The notes beneath the pieces are model-generated. The model saw only the letters and a program-made list of their open reading frames with translations. It was not told where the DNA came from and did no database searches. Of a DNA stretch of 64,000 nucleotides, positions 50,193-61,750 are shown piece by piece. The position numbers and the translations under genes were made by a program. Origin of the DNA: Notolepis coatsorum (Eukaryota > Chordata > Actinopteri > Aulopiformes > Paralepididae); assembly GCA_963971535.1 (NCBI GenBank), contig OZ020586.1:76608703-76672702 (forward strand), given 5' to 3'. Each line of letters opens with the position of its first letter. The first letter of the stretch is position 1.

Positions 50193-53100
50193 GTTCTGCT
50201 TCTTGTTGGTTGTAGAGTCAAGTGCATCAGAACCTCACTCAGTGGAGCTGTGGACCTGGACTGATGGAGTCCCAGACCTCTGATATAAGTCCTGCCAGAA
50301 CAATAGAACATTACAAGGTGTGCATTCCAGGTTGATGAGGGCCTTTTCATCTGGATGAGGTGGGTGGGGTCAATGGCTGTGATAACAGCCCACTCCTGGA
50401 CCAATGGATGGTGCTAATCTTTGCTAATATACTTAGTTTAATATAGTGGGAAAATACAGGCTCCTAAACATGCTTGTTCAAATCAAACACATCCCTAAAT
50501 GCTTACACTGTAAAAAATTAATGTTTTTTTCACGGGAAATTAACTGTATTATTTTACAGATTACTTTTGTTTTTCTACTTAAATGTAAATGCCATAAAAA
50601 TACAGTAAATTACCTTTTATCAAAGGCTCCTAAACATGCTTGTTCAAATCAAACACATCCCTGAATGCCTACAGTTATTATTTTTTTCATATATTGCTTC
50701 AAAATCAATAAGTTGGAAGTTGTATTTGTTGAGACACAGTTTACAAACATCTTCCTTTCGTATATACTGTATATATTATGATGCACAATCCATTCCTCGG
50801 ATTGTAATGATTGCAATCCTATACACTGTGAAAAAGAAGTCTGTACAAAAAAACTGTAAATGTCTGGCAGCAACGGTTGTCAAATACTTACTGTTAAATT
50901 ACAGTAAAATCTAATACATTTACAGATTACAATATTTTGATAATGGTTAATATTTTGATAAAAGGTAATTTACTGTATTTGTATGGTATTTACATACTTA
51001 AAGTAGAAAAACAAAAGTAATCTCTAAAATAATACAGTGAAATTCCATTTTTTTAATTTGATTTCTTTTTACAGATTTTTTTACCTGAAACACTGGAGAA
51101 TAACTGCTTCATTTTACTTAGTTTCTTCGGTAGTAATGATACTGTTGTATTACATTACATCATATATTTATGAATGATGTTGACAGATGGATGGCTGTAT
51201 TACTGAGAATGTAATGAACGCATAACTCGAAGTGCTTTACAATGAAATAACTGCATATCTTTTTTCAGTATGGGAGAAAAAGTCTAATAATGCTTTTTAC
51301 AAAATTATGCACATCATTCCTGATGAGACTGCTCAATTTGAGGTATTACCAGTGACTGTGGTGCAAAAACTCTGGAGTTTGGGAAGGACAGACGGATGAT
51401 AGTCGCAGCAAAAAATAGACATGTTGGCTAAACCAATTGAATTTGAAGAGTTGTTTCTGCCTCTATTGCATTATATTGCAAGGGAGTTTAATGGCATTAT
51501 CGCATTCTGCAAAAACAAGTAGCCTATCAGAGGATATGGATGAGGTCAAGCTATGATTCCAAACATACCAATGTTATAGTCCCGTGAAATACCGTCCTTG
51601 CCGAACTCAATGCCATAGATTCATCATTCAGCCCATTTTACCAGAGGCAATGACGTTTAGATCAAGGTGAAAATCATTGGAATGTGGGCACGGCCTGTAC
51701 AGCAATACTCTAGTTTTAAATGCAAATGTATAATTCACACCTGCCCTCATGTTAACTAAATGTAGCCCCAATAGCTTCATCATTCAACACATTTGATCTG
51801 AGACAATGAAGTTTAGATGGGGTGAAAATCACTGGAATGTGGGCCAAACCATAGTAACACACAGATTTTGGTTCAACTGATATCAGGCTAAGGTTCACTC
51901 AAACTAGATTTTTATCTCAAATGTGATATCCCCAATGCATATAATTTAACATTGAAACATTTTCTTCTTTGAATTTGAAATATTGTGTAACGTTACCGTT
52001 ATCTAATTAGTAACTGGCAACTGCAGATGTCTGCCCCATGTCTATACCCCACAATGCAAAGTGTCTAACGCTATAGCTTAATTGTAGATTCTAAACATAA
52101 TGAGGTAACGCAGCTACCAAATGTTATCTTTAATCAAAGTGTGTAATGTTAATCCACAACAGCGACTTTTGGTATATGACATATCAATAGAAATACATTT
52201 ACAAAAATACAAATGAAATACATTTCAAATTAATTCCACAATTCTTTGCGATAGACTTATATCAATACACAAACAAATTTAAATTGATGACATTAGATCG
52301 GGTGTAGCTAATCTAAATAGTGTGCATCATTTTCAAAACTATATACTGTATTTTGAGAGTAAATCAAGCATAATAAACATTCATGTTCTAATGAAGCCTG
52401 AGAAACCAAGTTTGCACTTCACCGCATAGGTCCTTGTGAATAGCTAATGTCTATTTTGTAGTTGTAAACAGTGATCCCCTCATTAAAGTGGCCAATATCT
52501 GAAGAGGGCAGTGATGGATGAAGTGTGATTGTTATTATTTAATAAGTATATAGGGTATACAATGGAAGGAATTTGTATTTCTTTAGTCTAAGATAGTGAT
52601 CCATAATCAGAAAATGTCCATATTATTTCAGCTGCTTCTGTTCTAAATACACAGATCGCTATAGTCTTGGACCGTTATTCATATTCCAATGGTCCCCCTT
52701 TATCACTTCCATTGTCCTGTTTAAAGATAGAAAATAAAATTTAAATAAACAAATGAACATGACTGAGACCCAGTCTGGTACACATTAATAAACACATGAA
52801 CAACATACTTCATGCATTTTCCTCTGGAGGGACTGAATACAGTATATTTCTTACTGCTAATCTGCGATTTTAGGCAATATAGTGTTGCTATAGAAACATG
52901 TTTAAGAAATCCAAAATCTCCCATGCTAACAAACTATTGTATGCAGCTCTACAGACTAGTGATATATAAGGAGCAACAGGGAGGCAGGCCATGACATGTT
53001 TTCAGGATTCATTCATTCATTCAAGTTGAATTTCACACATTCAAAAAAGGTTTGGTTTGAGCAAGTCTATATAGGAAAACAATTTACACGACAATAAAAC

Positions 53101-53214
53101 TATAATATATTAAACCCAAGAGTATGGTAAGAGAGAGCTAAAAGTACAATCACCATCCATTGGTCCAGATAGGTTTGTTGGAAGTGGGCTGTTATGACGG
53201 CCATTGACCCCACC
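50193..53214. other. Divergent spacer between B7 and A10
   Basis: B7 promoter, MITE composite 50506-51074, N1, then the full N2 spacer with the old internal duplication, ending in the uninterrupted A promoter (CCATTGACCCCACCTC, no LINE). With 46997-50192 this is a B-spacer-A arrangement with an intact B, probably close to the state from which the 6.1-kb units formed. No gene seen. Confidence 0.7.
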
Positions 53215-53392
53215 TCATCCAGATGAAAAGGCCCTCATCAACCTGGAATGCACACCTTGTAATGTTCTATTGTTCTGGCAGGACTTATATCCATAAGTCT
53301 GGGACTCCATCACTCCAGGTCCACAGCTCCACTGAGTGAGGTTCTGATACCACTGTGTGTGACTTGACTCTACAACCAACAAGAAGCAGAAC

Positions 53393-54284
53393 ATGGCTGA
53401 GAACTTTGGAGCTCCCCTGCCTCTCCATGTGACACCCAACAGCACACAGAAAAAGATGTTTGATAATTGTAACACCCACCTGGCAATGATTGCCTTTGTC
53501 CTCCAAGACTCTCCAGGCAATATGCTCACCTTCTGTGAGGTAAGAACAAGCAAGCAACATATTAAGTTTCATTTGACTTTAAAAATGTTGTGATGTGAAA
53601 GCAAAATGTCCTTCTAATGTCTGATGATGCCTAATTTTCAATGTAACTTCGTTTGCAGTTGCTGGGAAATTTGGAAGCATTGATCTCAGGAAACAGAAAA
53701 GGCCTTGATGCCAAAATTAGAGTCTGCTTGTCGACCAACAAATGTTTTGTCAAGGTAAATGGAAAAAATCTTTATATCTCATTGATCATGATCACTAATT
53801 TAGTTGAACCAACATAGTTTTGGGTTAAAGATGAATTCTAACTTGTGTGTTCAATTGTTTCCAGATTCCATCAAATCCAGAAAAACCAAACAGTAAGAAA
53901 AACTACTGGAAGCTTGACCACAGTCAAATTACAGGGAAGATGGTGCGTCGTCACTTCAAGGGAATTCTGGACTGGTTCCCTGAGTTGGTCTCCAAAGTTA
54001 TGGAGGCAGTCAGACCATCAGAGCACTACACTACTCTCCACTCCCCTGAACCTGCAGCCTACAGAGATGTTCAGATTAAATGTGAGGTGAAGTTCAGCAG
54101 TCCTTTTTCCATCGAATCCCTCCTGAAGAAAGACAGTCCCTCTGGCCTGGGCTCCAAGCCCTCTCCTCTGTTGGGCATTTCCAGCCTGCCAGTCAGAGTA
54201 GAACAGCAGCCTTGGTGCTCAGAGAAAGGAGTTGGAACAAAGAGGAAGTTGCTAATCTTTGCTAATATACTTAGTTTAATATAG
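53393..54284 (+). CDS. foxh1-like: A10: FoxH1-like gene, A type, truncated at a second breakpoint
   Basis: Exon 1 is 53393-53539, exon 2 is 53659-53754 and exon 3 is 53865-54284; predicted 220 aa. Exon 3 breaks after GVGTKRK (54250), where it joins the upstream region of a B gene (GCTAATCTTTGC), adding LLIFANILSLI and a stop. The forkhead region and FSIESLL remain; the last third of exon 3, the KRIR patch and the poly(A) signal are gone. Shares MFDNC with A8 and the TTCGTTTGCAG acceptor with A6 and A7. Confidence 0.7.
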
Positions 54285-57200
54285 TGGGAAAATACAGGCT
54301 CCTAAACATGCTTGTTCAAATCAAACACATCCCTGAATGCTTACACTGTAAAAAATTAATGTTTTTTTCACTGGAAATTAACTGTATTATTTTACAGATT
54401 ACTTTTGTTTTTCTACTTAAATGTAAATGCCATACAAATACAGTAAATTACCTTTTATCAAAAGGCTCCTAAACATGCTTGTTCAAATCAAACACATCCC
54501 TGAATGCCTACAGTTATTATTTTTTTCATATATTGCTTCAAAATCAATAAGTTGGAAGTTGTATTTGTTGAGACACAGTTTACAAACATCTTCCTTTCGT
54601 ATATACTGTATATATTATGATGCACAATCCATTCCTCGGATTGTAATGATTGCAATCCTATACACTGTTTTGATAATGGTTAATATTTTGATAAAAGGTA
54701 ATTTACTGTATTTGTATGGTATTTACATACTTAAAGTAGAAAAACAAAAGTAATCTCTAAAATAATACAGTGAAATTCAATTTTTTTAATTTGATTTCTT
54801 TTTACAGATTTTTTTACCTGAAACACTGGAGAATAACTGCTTCATTTTACTTAGTTTCTTCGGTAGTAATGATACTGTTGTATTACATTACATCATATAT
54901 TTATGAATGATGTTGACAGATGGATGGCTGTATTACTGAGAATGTAATGAAAGCATAACTCGAAGTGCTTTACAATGAAATAACTGCATATCTTTTTTCA
55001 GTATGGGAGAAAAAGTCTAATAATGCTTTTTACAAAATTATGCACATCATTCCTGATGAGACTGCTCAATTTGAGGTATTACCAGTGACTGTGGTGCAAA
55101 AACTCTGGAGTTTGGGAAGGACAGACGGATGATAGTCGCAGCAAAAAATAGACATGTTGGCTAAACCAATTGAATTTGAAGAGTTGTTTCTGCCTCTATT
55201 GCATTATATTGCAAGGGAGTTTAATGGCATTATCGCATTCTGCAAAAACAAGTAGCCTATCAGAGGATATGGATGAGGTCAAGCTATGATTCCAAACATT
55301 CCAATGTTATAGTCCCGTGAAATACCGTCCTTGCCGAACTCAATGCCATAGATTCATCATTCAGCCCATTTTACCAGAGGCAATGACGTTTAGATCAAGG
55401 TGAAAATCATTGGAATGTGGGCACGGCCTGTACAGCAATACTCTAGTTTTAAATGCAAATGTGTAATTCACACCTGCCCTCATGTTAACTAAATGTAGCC
55501 CCAATAGCTTCATCATTCAACACATTTGATCTGAGACAATGAAGTTTAGATGGGGTGAAAATCACTGGAATGTGGGCCAAACCATTGTAACACACAGATT
55601 TTGGTTCAACTGATATCAGGCTAAGGTTCACTCAAACTAGATTTTTATCTCAAATGTGATATCCCCAATGCATATAATTTAACATTGAAACATTTTCTTC
55701 TTTGAATTTGAAATATTGTGTAACGTTACCGTTATCTAATTAGTAACTGGCAACTGCAGATGTCTGCCCCATGTCTATACCCCACAATGCAAAGTGTCTA
55801 ACGCTATAGCTTAATTGTAGATTCTAAACATAATGAGGTAACGCAGCTACCAAATGTTATCTTTAATCAAAGTGTGTAATGTTAATCCACAACAGCGACT
55901 TTTGGTATATGACATATCAATAGAAATACATTTACAAAAATACAAATGAAATACATTTCAAATTAATTCCACAATTCTTTGCGATAGACTTATATCAATA
56001 CACAAACAAATTTAAATTGATGACATTAGATCGGGTGTAGCTAATCTAAATAGTGTGCATCATTTTCAAAACTATATACTGTATTTTGAGAGTAAATCAA
56101 GCATAATAAACATTCATGTTCTAATGAAGCCTGAGAAACCAAGTTTGCACTTCACCGCATAGGTCCTTGTGAATAGCTAATGTCTATTTTGTAGTTGTAA
56201 ACAGTGATCCCCTCATTAAAGTGGCCAATATCTGAAGAGGGCAGTGATGGATGAAGTGTGATTGTTATTATTTAATAAGTATATAGGGTATACAATGGAA
56301 GGAATTTGTATTTCTTTAGTCTAAGATAGTGATCCATAATCAGAAAATGTCCATATTATTTCAGCTGCTTCTGTTCTAAATACACAGATCGCTATAGTCT
56401 TGGACCGTTATTCATATTCCAATGGTCCCCCTTTATCACTTCCATTGTCCTGTTTAAAGATAGAAAATAAAATTTAAATAAACAAATGAACATGACTGAG
56501 ACCCAGTCTGGTACACATTAATAAACACATGAACAACATACTTCATGCATTTTCCTCTGGAGGGACTGAATACAGTATATTTCTTACTGCTAATCTGCGA
56601 TTTTAGGCAATATAGTGTTGCTATAGAAACATGTTTAAGAAATCCAAAATCTCCCATGCTAACAAACTATTGTATGCAGCTCTACAGACTAGTGATATAT
56701 AAGGAGCAACAGGGAGGCAGGCCATGACATGTTTTCAGGATTCATTCATTCATTCAAGTTGAATTTCACACATTCAAAAAAGGTTTGGTTTGAGCAAGTC
56801 TATATAGGAAAACAATTTACACGACAATAAAACTATAATATATTAAACCCAAGAGTATGGTAAGAGAGAGCTAAAAGTACAATCACCATCCATTGGTCCA
56901 GATAGGTTTGTTGGAAGTGGGCTGTTATGACGGCCATTGACCCCACCTCATCCAGATGAAAAGGCCCTCATCAACCTGGAATGCACACCTTGTAATGTTC
57001 TATTGTTCTGGCAGGACTTATATCCATAAGTCTGGGACTCCATCACTCCAGGTCCACAGCTCCACTGAGTGAGGTTCTGATACCACTGTGTGTGACTTGA
57101 CTCTACAACCAACAAGAAGCAGAACATGGCTGAGAACTTTGGAGCTCCCCTGCCTCTCCATGTGACACCCAACAGCACACAGAAAAAGATGTTTGATAAT

Positions 57201-57983
57201 TGTAACACCCACCTGGCAATGATTGCCTTTGTCCTCCAAGACTCTCCAGGCAATATGCTCACCTTCTGTGAGGTAAGAACAAGCAAGCAACATATTAAGT
57301 TTCATTTGACTTTAAAAATGTTGTGATGTGAAAGCAAAATGTCCTTCTAATGTCTGATGATGCCTAATTTTCAATGTAACTTCGTTTGCAGTTGCTGGGA
57401 AATTTGGAAGCATTGATCTCAGGAAACAGAAAAGGCCTTGATGCCAAAATTAGAGTCTGCTTGTCGACCAACAAATGTTTTGTCAAGGTAAATGGAAAAA
57501 ATCTTTATATCTCATTGATCATGATCACTAATTTAGTTGAACCAACATAGTTTTGGGTTAAAGATGAATTCTAACTTGTGTGTTCAATTGTTTCCAGATT
57601 CCATCAAATCCAGAAAAACCAAACAGTAAGAAAAACTACTGGAAGCTTGACCACAGTCAAATTACAGGGAAGATGGTGCGTCGTCACTTCAAGGGAATTC
57701 TGGACTGGTTCCCTGAGTTGGTCTCCAAAGTTATGGAGGCAGTCAGACCATCAGAGCACTACACTACTCTCCACTCCCCTGAACCTGCAGCCTACAGAGA
57801 TGTTCAGATTAAATGTGAGGTGAAGTTCAGCAGTCCTTTTTCCATCGAATCCCTCCTGAAGAAAGACAGTCCCTCTGGCCTGGGCTCCAAGCCCTCTCCT
57901 CTGTTGGGCATTTCCAGCCTGCCAGTCAGAGTAGAACAGCAGCCTTGGTGCTCAGAGAAAGGAGTTGGAACAAAGAGGAAGTT
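54251..57983. repeat. Tandem unit of the second A-only class (3,733 bp)
   Basis: B-promoter fragment, shortened MITE composite (54344-54807, with its middle removed at CTATACACTG/TTTTGATAATGG near 54668), N1, N2, promoter without LINE, A11. The next unit starts at 57984. Confidence 0.92.
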
Positions 57984-58017
57984 GCTAATCTTTGCTAATA
58001 TACTTAGTTTAATATAG
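57126..58017 (+). CDS. foxh1-like: A11: FoxH1-like gene, A type, truncated at the second breakpoint
   Basis: Exon 1 is 57126-57272, exon 2 is 57392-57487 and exon 3 is 57598-58017; predicted 220 aa, same replacement tail as A10. All landmarks are exactly 3,733 bp from A10. Confidence 0.7.
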
Positions 58018-61000
58018 TGGGAAAATACAGGCTCCTAAACATGCTTGTTCAAATCAAACACATCCCTGAATGCTTACACTGTAAAAAATTAATGTTTTTT
58101 TCACTGGAAATTAACTGTATTATTTTACAGATTACTTTTGTTTTTCTACTTAAATGTAAATGCCATACAAATACAGTAAATTACCTTTTATCAAAAGGCT
58201 CCTAAACATGCTTGTTCAAATCAAACACATCCCTGAATGCCTACAGTTATTATTTTTTTCATATATTGCTTCAAAATCAATAAGTTGGAAGTTGTATTTG
58301 TTGAGACACAGTTTACAAACATCTTCCTTTCGTATATACTGTATATATTATGATGCACAATCCATTCCTCGGATTGTAATGATTGCAATCCTATACACTG
58401 TTTTGATAATGGTTAATATTTTGATAAAAGGTAATTTACTGTATTTGTATGGTATTTACATACTTAAAGTAGAAAAACAAAAGTAATCTCTAAAATAATA
58501 CAGTGAAATTCAATTTTTTTAATTTGATTTCTTTTTACAGATTTTTTTACCTGAAACACTGGAGAATAACTGCTTCATTTTACTTAGTTTCTTCGGTAGT
58601 AATGATACTGTTGTATTACATTACATCATATATTTATGAATGATGTTGACAGATGGATGGCTGTATTACTGAGAATGTAATGAAAGCATAACTCGAAGTG
58701 CTTTACAATGAAATAACTGCATATCTTTTTTCAGTATGGGAGAAAAAGTCTAATAATGCTTTTTACAAAATTATGCACATCATTCCTGATGAGACTGCTC
58801 AATTTGAGGTATTACCAGTGACTGTGGTGCAAAAACTCTGGAGTTTGGGAAGGACAGACGGATGATAGTCGCAGCAAAAAATAGACATGTTGGCTAAACC
58901 AATTGAATTTGAAGAGTTGTTTCTGCCTCTATTGCATTATATTGCAAGGGAGTTTAATGGCATTATCGCATTCTGCAAAAACAAGTAGCCTATCAGAGGA
59001 TATGGATGAGGTCAAGCTATGATTCCAAACATTCCAATGTTATAGTCCCGTGAAATACCGTCCTTGCCGAACTCAATGCCATAGATTCATCATTCAGCCC
59101 ATTTTACCAGAGGCAATGACGTTTAGATCAAGGTGAAAATCATTGGAATGTGGGCACGGCCTGTACAGCAATACTCTAGTTTTAAATGCAAATGTGTAAT
59201 TCACACCTGCCCTCATGTTAACTAAATGTAGCCCCAATAGCTTCATCATTCAACACATTTGATCTGAGACAATGAAGTTTAGATGGGGTGAAAATCACTG
59301 GAATGTGGGCCAAACCATTGTAACACACAGATTTTGGTTCAACTGATATCAGGCTAAGGTTCACTCAAACTAGATTTTTATCTCAAATGTGATATCCCCA
59401 ATGCATATAATTTAACATTGAAACATTTTCTTCTTTGAATTTGAAATATTGTGTAACGTTACCGTTATCTAATTAGTAACTGGCAACTGCAGATGTCTGC
59501 CCCATGTCTATACCCCACAATGCAAAGTGTCTAACGCTATAGCTTAATTGTAGATTCTAAACATAATGAGGTAACGCAGCTACCAAATGTTATCTTTAAT
59601 CAAAGTGTGTAATGTTAATCCACAACAGCGACTTTTGGTATATGACATATCAATAGAAATACATTTACAAAAATACAAATGAAATACATTTCAAATTAAT
59701 TCCACAATTCTTTGCGATAGACTTATATCAATACACAAACAAATTTAAATTGATGACATTAGATCGGGTGTAGCTAATCTAAATAGTGTGCATCATTTTC
59801 AAAACTATATACTGTATTTTGAGAGTAAATCAAGCATAATAAACATTCATGTTCTAATGAAGCCTGAGAAACCAAGTTTGCACTTCACCGCATAGGTCCT
59901 TGTGAATAGCTAATGTCTATTTTGTAGTTGTAAACAGTGATCCCCTCATTAAAGTGGCCAATATCTGAAGAGGGCAGTGATGGATGAGGTGTGATTGTTA
60001 TTATTTAATAAGTATATAGGGTATACAATGGAAGGAATTTGTATTTCTTTAGTCTAAGATAGTGATCCATAATCAGAAAATGTCCATATTATTTCAGCTG
60101 CTTCTGTTCTAAATACACAGATCGCTATAGTCTTGGACCGTTATTCATATTCCAATGGTCCCCCTTTATCACTTCCATTGTCCTGTTTAAAGATAGAAAA
60201 TAAAATTTAAATAAACAAATGAACATGACTGAGACCCAGTCTGGTACACATTAATAAACACATGAACAACATACTTCATGCATTTTCCTCTGGAGGGACT
60301 GAATACAGTATATTTCTTACTGCTAATCTGCGATTTTAGGCAATATAGTGTTGCTATAGAAACATGTTTAAGAAATCCAAAATCTCCCATGCTAACAAAC
60401 TATTGTATGCAGCTCTACAGACTAGTGATATATAAGGAGCAACAGGGAGGCAGGCCATGACATGTTTTCAGGATTCATTCATTCATTCAAGTTGAATTTC
60501 ACACATTCAAAAAAGGTTTGGTTTGAGCAAGTCTATATAGGAAAACAATTTACACGACAATAAAACTATAATATATTAAACCCAAGAGTATGGTAAGAGA
60601 GAGCTAAAAGTACAATCACCATCCATTGGTCCAGATAGGTTTGTTGGAAGTGGGCTGTTATGACGGCCATTGACCCCACCTCATCCAGATGAAAAGGCCC
60701 TCATCAACCTGGAATGCACACCTTGTAATGTTCTATTGTTCTGGCAGGACTTATATCCATAAGTCTGGGACTCCATCACTCCAGGTCCACAGCTCCACTG
60801 AGTGAGGTTCTGATACCACTGTGTGTGACTTGACTCTACAACCAACAAGAAGCAGAACATGGCTGAGAACTTTGGAGCTCCCCTGCCTCTCCATGTGACA
60901 CCCAACAGCACACAGAAAAAGATGTTTGATAATTGTAACACCCACCTGGCAATGATTGCCTTTGTCCTCCAAGACTCTCCAGGCAATATGCTCACCTTCT

Positions 61001-61716
61001 GTGAGGTAAGAACAAGCAAGCAACATATTAAGTTTCATTTGACTTTAAAAATGTTGTGATGTGAAAGCAAAATGTCCTTCTAATGTCTGATGATGCCTAA
61101 TTTTCAATGTAACTTCGTTTGCAGTTGCTGGGAAATTTGGAAGCATTGATCTCAGGAAACAGAAAAGGCCTTGATGCCAAAATTAGAGTCTGCTTGTCGA
61201 CCAACAAATGTTTTGTCAAGGTAAATGGAAAAAATCTTTATATCTCATTGATCATGATCACTAATTTAGTTGAACCAACATAGTTTTGGGTTAAAGATGA
61301 ATTCTAACTTGTGTGTTCAATTGTTTCCAGATTCCATCAAATCCAGAAAAACCAAACAGTAAGAAAAACTACTGGAAGCTTGACCACAGTCAAATTACAG
61401 GGAAGATGGTGCGTCGTCACTTCAAGGGAATTCTGGACTGGTTCCCTGAGTTGGTCTCCAAAGTTATGGAGGCAGTCAGACCATCAGAGCACTACACTAC
61501 TCTCCACTCCCCTGAACCTGCAGCCTACAGAGATGTTCAGATTAAATGTGAGGTGAAGTTCAGCAGTCCTTTTTCCATCGAATCCCTCCTGAAGAAAGAC
61601 AGTCCCTCTGGCCTGGGCTCCAAGCCCTCTCCTCTGTTGGGCATTTCCAGCCTGCCAGTCAGAGTAGAACAGCAGCCTTGGTGCTCAGAGAAAGGAGTTG
61701 GAACAAAGAGGAAGTT
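57984..61716. repeat. Second 3,733-bp unit
   Basis: Shortened MITE composite 58077-58540, N1, N2, promoter, A12. Nearly identical to the previous unit; one visible difference is GATGAGGTG near 59983 versus GATGAAGTG. Confidence 0.92.
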
Positions 61717-61750
61717 GCTAATCTTTGCTAATATACTTAGTTTAATATAG
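60859..61750 (+). CDS. foxh1-like: A12: FoxH1-like gene, A type, truncated at the second breakpoint
   Basis: Exon 1 is 60859-61005, exon 2 is 61125-61220 and exon 3 is 61331-61750; predicted 220 aa. Same structure as A10 and A11. The array evidently continues beyond the window. Confidence 0.7.
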